Shown piece after piece: positions 1 to 11,156 of a DNA stretch of 64,000 nt. The notes beneath the pieces were generated by a model. The model was given only the letters and a program-made list of their open reading frames with translations, was not told where the DNA came from and ran no database searches. Origin of the DNA: Granulicatella elegans ATCC 700633 (GTDB lineage: Bacteria; Bacillota; Bacilli; Lactobacillales; Aerococcaceae); contig NZ_KI391971.1 in the NCBI RefSeq assembly GCF_000162475.2, positions 1,507,509-1,571,508 of the forward strand, in the 5' to 3' direction. The translations under genes and the position numbers were made by a program. Within the stretch, counting starts at the first letter, position 1. The number at the start of each line of letters is the position of its first letter.

Positions 1-314
1 TTTGAAAATGGTTTAGTTACGTAGTCATCAGCTCCTAATTCTAGTCCTAAAACTTTATCAATTTCAGAATCTTTTGCGGTTACCATAATAATCGGAACAT
101 TACTTGTTTTACGAATTTCTCGGCAAACTTCTAATCCTTCAATTTTTGGTAACATTAAATCTAAAATAACTAAATCAGGATTTTCTGCAGAAAAAACTGC
201 TAAGCCTTCTTCACCGTCAAATGCGGTAACAACTTCAAAACCTTCTTTTGATAAACTAAATTTGACAATATCTGAGATTGGTTTCTCATCATCTACTACT
301 AAAATCTTTTTCAT
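1..314 (-). CDS. walR: Response regulator WalR (YycF/VicR), N-terminal part only
   Basis: The window opens inside this gene: 104 codons from an ATG at 314 run off the left edge. What is present is a CheY-like receiver domain with the acidic pair in VVDDEKP, phospho-acceptor Asp52 in VILDLML, the Thr of IIMVTAKD and the Lys of DDYVTKPFS, as in OmpR-family regulators. The stretch [17 protein letters not shown] is characteristic of WalR, the essential regulator of cell-wall hydrolase genes that is phosphorylated by the kinase WalK. Its place next to purA and dnaB near oriC is usual in Firmicutes. The DNA-binding half and walK lie outside the window, so the name rests on the receiver and on synteny. 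Confidence 0.88.
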   Translation of the reverse strand, partial: MKKILVVDDEKPISDIVKFSLSKEGFEVVTAFDGEEGLAVFSAENPDLVILDLMLPKIEGLEVCREIRKTSNVPIIMVTAKDSEIDKVLGLELGADDYVTKPFS

Positions 315-352
315 AACTAGCTCCTCTCTTGCGATTGAGCGCTTGGGAAATA

Positions 353-1648
353 TTATTTACTATCCCAAACATCTTCTAAAATGTTGGTTTGGTTTCTATC
401 AGGACCTACTGAGAATGTTGAAATCTTCACTCCTACTAATTCTGAAACTCTACGAACATAGTTTTGTGCTTCAATTGGTAATTCATCCAATGTACGGCAT
501 CCTGTGATATCCTCCGTCCAACCAGGAAGTTCTTCATAAACTGGTTCACATTGTCCTAGTTCTACTAAACTTGCTGGATAATGACTAATTTCTTCTCCAT
601 TTGGTTTACGATAAGAAACACAAATTTTTACTGTTTCTAATCCAGTTAATACATCAATACTATTTAAGCATAAATTTGTAATACCAGATACACGTTTAGA
701 GTGTCTCATCACAACACTATCAAACCATCCAACACGGCGTGGACGTCCTGTTGTTGTTCCATATTCACGACCAACTTCACGAATACGACTTCCAATTTCA
801 TCAAATAATTCTGTAGGGAATGGGCCATCTCCAACACGAGATGTATATGCTTTACAAACACCGACTACTTTTGTCACTTTTGAAGGGCCTACGCCACTAC
901 CAATTGTCACTCCACCTGCTAATGGGTTAGAAGAAGTTACAAATGGATAAGTTCCTTGATCAATATCCAACATTACACCTTGTGCGCCTTCAAATAATAC
1001 TCGTTTTCCATTATCTAAAGCATCATTTAATAATACAGAAGTATCGCAAACATATTGCTTAATTTGTTGACCATATTCATAATATTCTTCAAAAATTTCT
1101 TCAAAATTCATCGGATTTGCATCATATAATTTCGTAAATTGACGATTTTTGTCTTCTAAATTCAAACGTAAACGTTCTTCAAAAACTTCTCGATCTAATA
1201 AATCTGCAATACGAATCCCTACACGAGCTGCTTTATCCATATAAGCAGGGCCAATTCCCTTAATCGTTGTACCGATTTTCTTGTCCCCTTTAGCTTCTTC
1301 TTGTAAACGGTCCAATTCAATATGATATGGCAAAATTACGTGCGCACGATCTGAAATTCTTAAATTATCAGTCGTAATATTTCGTTCATGTAAATAGGCT
1401 AACTCTGTTACTAAAGATTTTGGATTAACCACAACCCCATTTCCAATAATACAAAGTTTTTCTGGTGAGAAAATTCCTGACGGAATTAAATGTAATTTAT
1501 AAGTTTCTCCACCAAACTGAATCGTATGTCCAGCGTTATCGCCCCCTTGATAACGAGCTACATACTCTGCTTTTTCACTAAGGAAATCAGTAATTTTACC
1601 TTTTCCTTCGTCTCCCCATTGTGTACCTACTACTACTACTGATGACAT
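353..1648 (-). CDS. purA: Adenylosuccinate synthetase
   Basis: This cytoplasmic enzyme joins aspartate to IMP using GTP, the first committed step to AMP. At 431 residues it has the usual full length. The GTP-binding loop WGDEGKGK with catalytic Asp13 is at residues 11-18, and His41 lies in DNAGHT. Near the C-terminus SVGPDRNQT supplies the guanine-recognition part. The ATG at 1648 is preceded by a purine-rich site. The gene lies 26 bases after dnaB and 38 bases before walR on the same strand, the order seen in Bacillus and relatives, so cotranscription from dnaB is plausible. I see no purine riboswitch in front of it. Confidence 0.97.
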   Translation of the reverse strand: MSSVVVVGTQWGDEGKGKITDFLSEKAEYVARYQGGDNAGHTIQFGGETYKLHLIPSGIFSPEKLCIIGNGVVVNPKSLVTELAYLHERNITTDNLRISDRAHVILPYHIELDRLQEEAKGDKKIGTTIKGIGPAYMDKAARVGIRIADLLDREVFEERLRLNLEDKNRQFTKLYDANPMNFEEIFEEYYEYGQQIKQYVCDTSVLLNDALDNGKRVLFEGAQGVMLDIDQGTYPFVTSSNPLAGGVTIGSGVGPSKVTKVVGVCKAYTSRVGDGPFPTELFDEIGSRIREVGREYGTTTGRPRRVGWFDSVVMRHSKRVSGITNLCLNSIDVLTGLETVKICVSYRKPNGEEISHYPASLVELGQCEPVYEELPGWTEDITGCRTLDELPIEAQNYVRRVSELVGVKISTFSVGPDRNQTNILEDVWDSK

Positions 1649-1674
1649 ATCCGCACCTCTTTAAATTATTTTTT

Positions 1675-3084
1675 CTACATTGGTGGCATTGAAGCTTCTA
1701 AACTTTTCGATGCTATCGATGTAAATTTATTATATTCTTTAATAAACATTAATTCTACGGTTCCTCGTGGACCGCTACGGTTCTTTTCTATAATGACTTC
1801 AATAATATTATTCGACTCTTGTTCTGGAACATTTCCATCTTCATCTGGTTCTTGTCGGTAATAATCCTCACGATATAAGAATGCTACAATATCCGCATCT
1901 TGCTCAATCGAACCTGATTCACGAATATCCGACATCACCGGACGCTTGTCTTGTCTTTGCTCTACTCCACGAGATAATTGAGATAAAGCAATGACTGGAA
2001 CACTTAATTCTTTAGCAAGTTTCTTTAAATTTCTTGAAATTTCTGAAACTTCTTGTTGACGACTTTCTCGTCCATTTCCTTCGATTAATTGTAAGTAATC
2101 AATTACGATTAATCCTAAATTATTTCTCTCTTGTTTTAATCGTCTACATTTTGCACGAATTTCTGATACTCGAATCCCTGGAGTATCATCGATATAAATA
2201 GGAGCATTCGATAAAGTACCTGATGCTACAAAATAACTACGAAGTTCTTCTTCCGTTAAACGACCATTTCGCATATTACTTGCATCAATACTGCCTTCCG
2301 AACATAACATCCGGTTTACAAGGGACTCGGCACTCATTTCTAAACTGAAAATTGCTACTGTTTCATTTGTTTTTGTCGCAACATTTTTAGCAATATTTAA
2401 TACAAACGCTGTTTTACCAACAGATGGACGTGCTGCTAAAATAATTAATTCATCTGAATGGAGTCCTGAAGTCATTCGATCTAAATCAATGTATCCTGTT
2501 GGAATCCCTGTAATTTCTCCCGTATTTTTCATACGCTCTTCAAGAGATAAATACGCTTCGTTCAAGACTTTTGTAATATCTACAAAACCTGCTCGATTTC
2601 TCTTTTCAGAAACTTCTAAAATACTTCGCTCAGCTCTATCCAACACTGCTGCTACTTCATCTGTTTCACCATATGCATCTGTTGCAATATCCGTAGAAGT
2701 TCGAATTAATTTTCGTAAAGTTGATTTTTCACTAACGATTTTAGAATAATATTCTACATTCGAAGCAGTCGGAACTTTTTCAGCTAATTCTAGTAAATAA
2801 AATTGTCCTCCTGCATTTTCTAACTGTTTATTTTGATTTAAACGTTCTGCAACTGAAACAATATCAATGGGTGAAGAATCATTATTTAATTCCACCATCG
2901 CTTTAAAAATCACTTGGTGGTTTACTCGATAAAAATCTTCTGGCATTAAAAATTCCATTACAGATACAATTGAATCTGGATCTAATAAAATTGCTCCTAA
3001 AACAGATTGTTCTGCATCTAAATTTTGCGGTGGAATTCTTCCTTCAAATTGTTCATCCACTTGTCCATTGACACCTTCTTTCAT
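1675..3084 (-). CDS. dnaB: Replicative DNA helicase DnaB (Bacillus DnaC)
   Basis: Hexameric 5'-3' helicase of the replication fork. The N-terminal domain begins at RIPPQNLDAEQSVLGAIL and the RecA-like ATPase has a Walker A AARPSVGKT near residue 217, a Walker B LIVIDYLQL and the arginine-finger region KNRSGPRGT. The start is uncertain. The ATG at 3084 has no Shine-Dalgarno sequence, while codon 9 is GTG (3060) with GAAGG 13 bases upstream, and the shorter protein (461 aa) fits the family N-terminus better. It lies upstream of purA. The usual loader genes dnaI and dnaD are not beside it. Confidence 0.96.
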   Translation of the reverse strand: MKEGVNGQVDEQFEGRIPPQNLDAEQSVLGAILLDPDSIVSVMEFLMPEDFYRVNHQVIFKAMVELNNDSSPIDIVSVAERLNQNKQLENAGGQFYLLELAEKVPTASNVEYYSKIVSEKSTLRKLIRTSTDIATDAYGETDEVAAVLDRAERSILEVSEKRNRAGFVDITKVLNEAYLSLEERMKNTGEITGIPTGYIDLDRMTSGLHSDELIILAARPSVGKTAFVLNIAKNVATKTNETVAIFSLEMSAESLVNRMLCSEGSIDASNMRNGRLTEEELRSYFVASGTLSNAPIYIDDTPGIRVSEIRAKCRRLKQERNNLGLIVIDYLQLIEGNGRESRQQEVSEISRNLKKLAKELSVPVIALSQLSRGVEQRQDKRPVMSDIRESGSIEQDADIVAFLYREDYYRQEPDEDGNVPEQESNNIIEVIIEKNRSGPRGTVELMFIKEYNKFTSIASKSLEASMPPM

Positions 3085-3154
3085 TCAATACATACGGTTT
3101 CATTTTACCATAAATTCTACAAAAGAAACAGACAGAATCTTTCGTAGAACAGAA

Positions 3155-3187
3155 AAAATCCAAGACGGTTTCTCCATCTTGGATTTT
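3155..3187 (-). terminator. Rho-independent terminator of lysS
   Basis: Read on the minus strand, AATCCAAGA and TCTTGGATT form a 9-bp stem followed by six T residues, 25 bases after the lysS stop codon. Confidence 0.85.
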
Positions 3188-3211
3188 CTAAGAAGTGCCT
3201 TTTTCTAATAA

Positions 3212-4756
<1,545 letters not shown>

Positions 4757-4893
4757 CTAGTCTATTGTACCAATTATTGACTGATAAATAAAGCGTTTAT
4801 GATTATGTTTATTTCTCTTTATTAAGCCTTCCTGACATTCTGGTCTTTTTCCTTTATCATCGTCAATATTTTTTAAACATACATATAAAAAAG

Positions 4894-4917
4894 ACGATAG
4901 ATTTTTCCTTTCTATCG
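4894..4917 (-). terminator. Terminator of the DMT transporter gene
   Basis: CGATAGA and TCTATCG form a 7-bp stem; on the minus strand it is followed by TCTTTTTT, 37 bases after the stop of the transporter gene. Confidence 0.75.
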
Positions 4918-4953
4918 CCTATTGCGTCTCTATTTCACGTGATAAACTGAATT

Positions 4954-6009
4954 TTATACTCCATTCTCATGAGCCAATTTATGTTCATGACTATTGATAA
5001 AATCTTCATGTTCATGATGATGAAACTCTTCATTTCCAAAATGATAATGCTCATGAGTATGAGTAATCAAATGAGTATGTGTGACCCCATTATGTGTATG
5101 AACAATCGTATGCATATGCCCATGAAGATGATTTTTTATCATAGTATCATACACGACAAACACCGTTCCAATGAACATCAAAGCTAATCCCACAAAATAT
5201 TCTACAGCTAGTTTTTCTCCATTTACTGCAAACGCTAAAAACGATCCTACAAAAGGTGCTACTGCATAATAGGCACTCGTCTTAGCTGCACCTAAATTTC
5301 TTTGTGCTCGTATATAAAGAAAAATACTTAATCCATATGAAACATAACCAAGCAACATAATCATGACAATATATTTCATTTCTGGAATCTTTTCACCAAG
5401 TAAGACAGCAATAACAAATGCGCCTCCCCCGGAAAAAATTCCTTTTAACAAAACAATCTGATATGTACTTTTCTCTGATATCTTTCTTGTACAGTTATTT
5501 TCAAGCCCCCAGCAACAAGTTGCTAAGATAACGAAAAGAGAGCCTATAGAAAACTGAAAACTACCGATTCCCTCAAATGACAAAACAATACTTGATAATG
5601 TAATAAACCCTATTGCAATCCACAGTTTTCCTGATACTTTTTCCTTAAAAATAAGTAACGCTATTAATGTAGTTGCTACAATTTCAAAATTACCGAGGAG
5701 TGAGGCATTAGATGCTGTCCCCATTTTTATTCCTATCATTAAAAATATAGGTGCAACTATATCTAATAGAATCATTCCAACTGTATAAGGTAAATCCTGT
5801 TTTGTAAGTCTCTCTGATTTATCTTCTTTTTTGATGTGAAATAAATACATCATTCCAACCCCAACACCCGCTCCAAGATACAGAAAAGCTGCTAAAAAAG
5901 TTGGTGGAACATTTTCCAATAGAATTTTTGAAAACGGTGTATTAATGGCATAAAATACAGCTGCTAAGAACGCTAATATAATCGCACTTGTCTTTGTTTT
6001 CCCCTTCAA
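4954..6009 (-). CDS. EamA/DMT-superfamily transporter with a histidine-rich C-terminal tail
   Basis: Ten hydrophobic segments arranged as two EamA repeats fill residues 1-290, as in the drug/metabolite transporter superfamily of inner-membrane permeases. The last 60 or so residues form an unusual soluble tail with about twenty histidines, many in HTH, HDH-like or HHHEH groups (for example HTHNGVTHTHLITHTHEHYH, EEFHHHEHED). Such tails bind Zn, Ni or Co in known metal transporters, so a metal cargo or metal sensing is a reasonable inference; the usual DMT substrates are amino acids, nucleosides or drugs. The start appears to be TTG at 6009 preceded by GGGGATGAG. The gene has its own terminator and separates dusB from lysS, a pair often adjacent in Firmicutes, which suggests a later insertion. 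Substrate unknown. Confidence 0.85.
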   Translation of the reverse strand: MKGKTKTSAIILAFLAAVFYAINTPFSKILLENVPPTFLAAFLYLGAGVGVGMMYLFHIKKEDKSERLTKQDLPYTVGMILLDIVAPIFLMIGIKMGTASNASLLGNFEIVATTLIALLIFKEKVSGKLWIAIGFITLSSIVLSFEGIGSFQFSIGSLFVILATCCWGLENNCTRKISEKSTYQIVLLKGIFSGGGAFVIAVLLGEKIPEMKYIVMIMLLGYVSYGLSIFLYIRAQRNLGAAKTSAYYAVAPFVGSFLAFAVNGEKLAVEYFVGLALMFIGTVFVVYDTMIKNHLHGHMHTIVHTHNGVTHTHLITHTHEHYHFGNEEFHHHEHEDFINSHEHKLAHENGV

Positions 6010-6102
6010 AATATCTCATCCCCAATACTAGAAAAATATAAGAAGCTATTCTTAATCAGAACAACCTCTATTTTTAGTGATAATAGTAAATTCGATAATT
6101 TT

Positions 6103-7122
6103 TTACTCTACTTCTTTTCCTCGTTCTAACTGTCTTTCAACACGTTCTAAATGTTCTTGAACAAATTGGTCTAAAATTTGTTTCACTTGAGATACCGTTG
6201 TAGATTCATTAATCGCAACTTTTGTTTTTGTTGCACGAGGAATTCCTTTTAAGTAATAAGCAGCTAATTTACGGAATTCTTTTGTCGCTACTGACTCACC
6301 TTTTAAGTTAGCTAAACGATCTAAATGAGTTTTAGCAATTTCAATTTTTTCAGGAACTGTATTTTCCGGTAATAATTCTCCCGTTTCTAAATAATGAACG
6401 GTTTGTTTAATCATCCATGGATTTGCTAGAGCAGCTCGACCAATCATGACTCCATCAACACCCGCTATTTCAATCATTTTCTTAGCATCTTGAGGAGAAC
6501 GCACATCTCCATTTCCAATTAATGGAATGCGTGTTAAGTTTTTCTTCACTTCCCCAAGAATTTCCCAGTTTGCTTTTCCATCATACATTTGTACACGAGT
6601 TCTACCATGCATCGCAACAGCACTTGCACCTGCTCGTTCTGCTGCAAGTGCATTTTCAACGGCATATAAATGTTCGTCATCCCAACCGGTACGCATTTTA
6701 ACCGTTACAGGTTTATCCACTGCATCCACTACTGCAGCAACCATTTCATAAACTTTATTCGGATCTAATAACCATTTTGCACCAGCTTCAGCTTTAATCA
6801 CTTTATTAACTGGACATCCCATATTAATATCGATAATTGCTGCCTCTGTATTTTCAGCTACATATTTGGCAGCTTCTACTAATGTATCTTTATTTCCGCC
6901 CATAATTTGGACGCTTAATGGATATTCATTTGGTTCAATATGCAACATGCTTAATGTTTTTTCATTTCTAAATTGAATCCCTTTATCACTGATCATTTCG
7001 CAAACAACTAAGCCTGCTCCAAATTCTTTGACCGTTACACGAAAAGCTGAATTACTAATTCCAGCCATCGGTGCAACGACTACTGGATTGTCAATTTGAA
7101 TATTGCCAATCTTAAAACTCAT
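6103..7122 (-). CDS. dusB: tRNA-dihydrouridine synthase (DusB type)
   Basis: FMN-dependent enzyme that reduces uridines in the tRNA D-loop. The 339 residues show the TIM-barrel opening [14 protein letters not shown], the [10 protein letters not shown] motif with the catalytic Cys, the phosphate-binding [12 protein letters not shown] and [13 protein letters not shown]. The C-terminal helical tRNA-binding domain is present, so it is full length. The ATG at 7122 has GAGGAAAT upstream. In Bacillus the homologue (yacF) sits directly before lysS; here the histidine-tailed transporter intervenes. Confidence 0.94.
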   Translation of the reverse strand: MSFKIGNIQIDNPVVVAPMAGISNSAFRVTVKEFGAGLVVCEMISDKGIQFRNEKTLSMLHIEPNEYPLSVQIMGGNKDTLVEAAKYVAENTEAAIIDINMGCPVNKVIKAEAGAKWLLDPNKVYEMVAAVVDAVDKPVTVKMRTGWDDEHLYAVENALAAERAGASAVAMHGRTRVQMYDGKANWEILGEVKKNLTRIPLIGNGDVRSPQDAKKMIEIAGVDGVMIGRAALANPWMIKQTVHYLETGELLPENTVPEKIEIAKTHLDRLANLKGESVATKEFRKLAAYYLKGIPRATKTKVAINESTTVSQVKQILDQFVQEHLERVERQLERGKEVE

Positions 7123-7220
7123 TTCATTTCCTCACTTTCAATCATTCTGCTTAGCTATTGTACCATAGATAGCTATCATTCGTGTATTATCATGGTTTAT
7201 TTCAATAATAAAAAAGAAAA

Positions 7221-7250
7221 ACTACAAAAAGAATCTCTCCCTTTTGTAGT
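7221..7250 (-). terminator. Terminator of the nucleoside hydrolase gene
   Basis: ACTACAAAA(A/G) and CTTTTGTAGT pair over 9-10 bases; the minus strand continues in a T-rich run. It starts 13 bases past the stop codon. Confidence 0.8.
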
Positions 7251-7262
7251 CAATCTAACTTT

Positions 7263-8204
7263 TTAATCTTTTCTTGCTAAGTCTGTAATATAATCAAAAA
7301 ATGCATCACGGTCTACATAATAAACAAGGTCAACTGGACGACCGTCGTCTACACGAATCGTTCTACCTGAACTTGCTCCTGTTGTAATTACATCTGAAGG
7401 AACAACTTCTCGTTTCACTAAATCTTCTTTTCCAAAAGAAGCTGTTGTTAATACATCCCATAGGAAATAGGTTGAATTCGTAACATAATGCGTCAATGGA
7501 GGAACAATGGCATAACATTGTCCTAAGAAATCAATTCCTTCTACTTTACGTTCTCTCGCCCAACGATCACGTACATCTAACGTTAATGGAACCATACGAG
7601 TACTTTCTAAGGCAACTAATTCAATCGGAATCGAGGATTCCCAAATACGTTTCGCTGCAAATGGATCCCAATAAACATTCCATTCTGCTGTTCCATCATG
7701 CTCGGGTTCTTCAATATTTCCTTGCTCTAAAAATGTACCACCCATCCAGTATAGTTTTCCAATTTTTTCTTCAATACTTGCATCCAAATCTAATGCTCGA
7801 GCTAAATCCGTTAATGGCCCTACAAATAATAAATCCACTTTATCCGTTGATTCCTTTAAAACATGCACTAAATCCTCATGTGCTTTATAAGGGGAATCTT
7901 GTACTAAAATCGGTTTATGTTCATTTAAGATTGGCAAAGCGTCTACTGTAAATGCATGCATTCTCCACTCTTTGGGAAATGGATGAACCGGTCGTGAATT
8001 TGAAGAAGCAACACGGATTCTTTGATCTTTTGTAGAACCAAATTTTTGAATAATTTTCTTACTTGCTTCAACCGCAGGTTCTAAGTAACAATCGGCTTCA
8101 ATAACACCTACACCAACTAGTTCAACATCTTCCATTTTTAATAATAAATATAATGAGACTAAATCATCTACTCCACCATCATGGTTTAAATATACTTTAC
8201 GCAA
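7263..8204 (-). CDS. Inosine-uridine preferring nucleoside hydrolase family protein
   Basis: Family enzymes hydrolyse ribonucleosides to base and ribose using a bound calcium. The 313-residue protein has the family fold signals: an N-terminal metal motif NHDGGVDD (residues 7-14; usual form DxDxGxDD), a central FVGPLTDLARAL, and MGGTFLEQGN. The metal ligands equivalent to Asp10, Asp14 and Asp15 of the Crithidia enzyme are kept, but the first Asp is Asn7, and the usual C-terminal His-Asp pair is Trp-Asp (FLWDVLTT), so substrate choice or catalysis may differ. The start is TTG at 8204 with AGGAGG 8 bases upstream. It is a single gene, divergent from brnQ. Confidence 0.85.
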   Translation of the reverse strand: MRKVYLNHDGGVDDLVSLYLLLKMEDVELVGVGVIEADCYLEPAVEASKKIIQKFGSTKDQRIRVASSNSRPVHPFPKEWRMHAFTVDALPILNEHKPILVQDSPYKAHEDLVHVLKESTDKVDLLFVGPLTDLARALDLDASIEEKIGKLYWMGGTFLEQGNIEEPEHDGTAEWNVYWDPFAAKRIWESSIPIELVALESTRMVPLTLDVRDRWARERKVEGIDFLGQCYAIVPPLTHYVTNSTYFLWDVLTTASFGKEDLVKREVVPSDVITTGASSGRTIRVDDGRPVDLVYYVDRDAFFDYITDLARKD

Positions 8205-8374
8205 AAGGGCAACCTCCTAACAAATTGTTTTCCTACTAACATTGTAATCAATTACTCTTATAAAATCTACTCGTGAAACTTTGTACATATCACTAGCAAT
8301 CCAAAAAAAGAAGTGGTACACTATTTGTAATTGTTTTTTAATCATTTTTTAAGAATATATCTAGGAGGAAATTT

Positions 8375-9691
8375 ATGTCTCGAAAAAAACTCACTGACAT
8401 TATGATTTGTGGTTTTGCATTATTCGCCATCTTCTTTGGCGCTGGAAATTTAATCTTCCCACCTTATTTAGGAGTTATCTCTGGAAATAATTGGGGTATT
8501 GCCAATATCGCCTTTTTATTATCAGATCCATTATTACCGATTCTTGGGGTTATTGTAACAGCTCTATTAGGTGGACAAGCAACAGACTTAGGAAAAAGAG
8601 TTAGTAAACATTTTTCTATCATTATTGGAGCGATTTCCATTATATTAATTGGACCATTATTTGCCGTTCCAAGAACCGGAGCTACTACTCATGAAATTTT
8701 TGTACAATCCTTTGTACCAACTGCTCCACAATGGATTACCTCTCTTATCTTTTTTGGATTAACCTTATATATTGCGATTCATTCGCACACCGTTATTGAT
8801 GCGATTGGAAAATATTTAACTCCAATTTTATTAATCATTCTATTACTAGTATTTATTGCAGCTGTAGTTCAGCCAAATGCAGGCTTCCAAACAACAACTT
8901 CTGCAGGATTATTTTCTCAAAGTTTTAAAGAAGGCTACCAAACAATGGACGCACTTGGCGCAGCTTTAATGGCAGGAGTTGTGATTTCTGACTTAACTAG
9001 ACGAGGTTATACAGAGAAAAAAGAACAACATCAAATGATGTTTGGAGTCGGCATTGTATCTTTCATTTTACTAGCATTAGTGTACAGCAGCTTAACGTAT
9101 GCTGGAGCTACTGTAAGTACGGTTTATGACTCAACAATTCAACGTCCTGCATTACTAATCGGATTAATTGAACAATTATTAGGTTCATTTGGTAAAGTCG
9201 CTATGGGAATTGCTGTATCCTTTGCTTGCTTAACAACATCTGTTGGATTAATTACAACTTGTGGTCATTATTTTTCAACCTTAACAAATGGAAAATTAGA
9301 ATACAAAAAAATTGTTGTAGTATCAGTCGTTCTTTCATTCCTTCTATCACTTTTAGGAGTGGATGCCTTATTACAATTAGCAGTTCCAGTACTAAGCGCT
9401 ATTTACCCAATGGTCATCGCCTTAATCTTTTTATCAATTTTTGACCGCTATATTGTTTATAACTGGACTTATACCGGTGCAGTTGTTGGAGCATTCTTCA
9501 TTGGAGGAATTCAAGCTATTCATCTATTCTCTCAAATGCAAGGTGGCAACTTCCTCTCTGGATTAGCCGATTGGACAAACACCTTACCATTACATCAATT
9601 TGGATTTGAATGGTTAGTACCTGCTATTATCGGTTCAGTAGTCTTTACGGTTATTAGTAAATTCACTGGGTTGGGGAGTAAGAGATTTTAA
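8375..9691 (+). CDS. brnQ: Branched-chain amino acid transporter, LIVCS family
   Basis: Sodium- or proton-coupled importer of leucine, isoleucine and valine in the cytoplasmic membrane. The 438 residues contain about twelve hydrophobic segments and begin with the family signature FGAGNLIFPPYLG near residue 21. AVPRTGATTHE, also typical, follows near residue 105. The ATG at 8375 has TAGGAGG upstream. It is transcribed alone. Its stop codon is only 13 bases from the end of an insertion sequence, whose internal hairpin is the first terminator a brnQ transcript would meet. Confidence 0.94.
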   Translation: MSRKKLTDIMICGFALFAIFFGAGNLIFPPYLGVISGNNWGIANIAFLLSDPLLPILGVIVTALLGGQATDLGKRVSKHFSIIIGAISIILIGPLFAVPRTGATTHEIFVQSFVPTAPQWITSLIFFGLTLYIAIHSHTVIDAIGKYLTPILLIILLLVFIAAVVQPNAGFQTTTSAGLFSQSFKEGYQTMDALGAALMAGVVISDLTRRGYTEKKEQHQMMFGVGIVSFILLALVYSSLTYAGATVSTVYDSTIQRPALLIGLIEQLLGSFGKVAMGIAVSFACLTTSVGLITTCGHYFSTLTNGKLEYKKIVVVSVVLSFLLSLLGVDALLQLAVPVLSAIYPMVIALIFLSIFDRYIVYNWTYTGAVVGAFFIGGIQAIHLFSQMQGGNFLSGLADWTNTLPLHQFGFEWLVPAIIGSVVFTVISKFTGLGSKRF

Positions 9692-9704
9692 ATACATTAA
9701 GTAG

Positions 9705-9720
9705 AAACCCCGAGGAATTT
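9705..9720 (+). repeat. Left terminal inverted repeat of the ISL3 element
   Basis: AAACCCCGAGGAATTT, the inverse of AATTTCCTCGGGGTTT at the right end apart from one base. Confidence 0.85.
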
Positions 9721-9748
9721 CATTTTTCGAATTTCCGGTTGTTCGACA

Positions 9749-9784
9749 AATCCTGTTGGTGAGAAATCACCGACAGGATTTTTT
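9749..9784 (+). terminator. Strong hairpin terminator inside the left end of the IS
   Basis: AATCCTGTTGGTGA and TCACCGACAGGATT form a 14-bp stem (one G-T pair) with loop GAAA, followed by a T run. It reads inward, so it would end brnQ transcripts and shield the transposase from outside transcription. Its left arm is part of the subterminal repeat shared with the right end. Confidence 0.85.
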
Positions 9785-9852
9785 ACATGCAAAAAAGAGA
9801 AATCCAGGTTATGATTAAGTCGACCAAAACAAATCAAAGGAGGATTTCTCTC

Positions 9853-11133
9853 ATGGACTATTGTATACGAAAATTACTTGGATTAACAGAAGAAAATTTT
9901 ATTACGGATGAAAATTGGTTAGAAACGGTGACAGAAAACCACGAAATTGTTCATAAAGTTAAAGGAACTTGGACAAATACTTGTACTTCTTGTCCATATT
10001 GTTCTAGTAAAAATGTTATTAAGCATTCTCCTATGGAACATAAAATTAGAATTCCACATCTATACGGGAATAAAACTCTTTTAGAATTAAAAGTACAACG
10101 ATTTATCTGTAAAGATTGTCGTAAAACTTGGGTTACAGATTGCCCTCTTGTTCCTAAAAATAGTAATATTTCTTATGATTTAGCGTGCCAAATTATGTTG
10201 TACTTAAAAGAAAACTTTTCTAGAAAAACAATTGCCAAACTTCTTTCAATTTCTGACAAGACAGTCGAAAGAGTGATGAAAAAATTTAAAATAAAGACAA
10301 TGCAACGATATAACTATTTACCTAAAATACTTTGTTTAGATGAATTTAGAGGCGTTAAAACGCAACAAGGGAAAATGAATTTCATTTGTTTAGATGGAGA
10401 AAATCGCCAATTAATTGATATTTTACCTGGTAGAACACTTCATGAATTGATTTCTTTCTTTATGAAGTTCTCCCGTAAACAACGTTTAAAAGTAAAATAT
10501 TTAGTGATGGATATGAATGCTTCTTATCAAAACCTTATTAAAACAGTATTTCCAAACGCTGTTATCGTAGTAGATCGATTCCATATCGTTCAACATATGA
10601 ATCGCAATTTTAATCAACTTCGAGTTGTGATTATGAAGCAATTCTCTGCTAAATCAACACAACAGAAGACATTAAAACGCTACTGGAAACTACTGTTAAA
10701 ACCAAGTGAAGAATTGGATGAAGAAAAACTGCACTATAACTATCACTTTAAGACGCATCTCACCCAAGCACAATTAGTGGAAAAATTATTGAGTTTTGAC
10801 GAAATACTATCAGAAGCTTATGAATTCATCCAAGAACTTAGAAAAGCTTATAAGAAGAAAGATTATGAGGTGTTTATGACATGCATAAAGGAGATTCCAA
10901 GACAATTACCTTATGAATTTAAGAAGAAGTTTGAAGTATTCAAACGTTTTAAGAATGGGATTTATGAAGCATTTACGACAGGATATTCCAATGGAGCTAT
11001 TGAAGGGACGAATAATTTCATTAAAGTAATTAAACGAGTGGCATATGGATATCGAAACTTTGAGAATATGAAATTAAGAATAAAGATTATCAAAGGATGT
11101 TTCTTTACCCCGGTCAATAGAAAGTCATTATGA
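9853..11133 (+). CDS. tnp: ISL3-family transposase
   Basis: DDE transposase of 426 residues. An N-terminal CxxC zinc-ribbon region (CTSCPYC ... CKDCRKTW) is followed by a helix-turn-helix (FSRKTIAKLLSISDKTVERVM), then the catalytic triad: Asp in CLDEFRG, Asp in VMDMNASY and Glu in GAIEGTNNFIK. The start at 9853 (MDYCIRK) was chosen because AAAGGAGG lies 9 bases upstream and family members begin this way; the frame is open further upstream but lacks a site there. No frameshift or stop is visible, so it may be active. Confidence 0.93.
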   Translation: MDYCIRKLLGLTEENFITDENWLETVTENHEIVHKVKGTWTNTCTSCPYCSSKNVIKHSPMEHKIRIPHLYGNKTLLELKVQRFICKDCRKTWVTDCPLVPKNSNISYDLACQIMLYLKENFSRKTIAKLLSISDKTVERVMKKFKIKTMQRYNYLPKILCLDEFRGVKTQQGKMNFICLDGENRQLIDILPGRTLHELISFFMKFSRKQRLKVKYLVMDMNASYQNLIKTVFPNAVIVVDRFHIVQHMNRNFNQLRVVIMKQFSAKSTQQKTLKRYWKLLLKPSEELDEEKLHYNYHFKTHLTQAQLVEKLLSFDEILSEAYEFIQELRKAYKKKDYEVFMTCIKEIPRQLPYEFKKKFEVFKRFKNGIYEAFTTGYSNGAIEGTNNFIKVIKRVAYGYRNFENMKLRIKIIKGCFFTPVNRKSL

Positions 11134-11156
11134 TTTAAGAAAGGTTGTATAGAGTC

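Noticed and set aside
4969..5187. Met-rich open frame antisense to the transporter tail
   Set aside because: It is a mirror of the histidine codons on the other strand (CAT read as ATG); not a gene.
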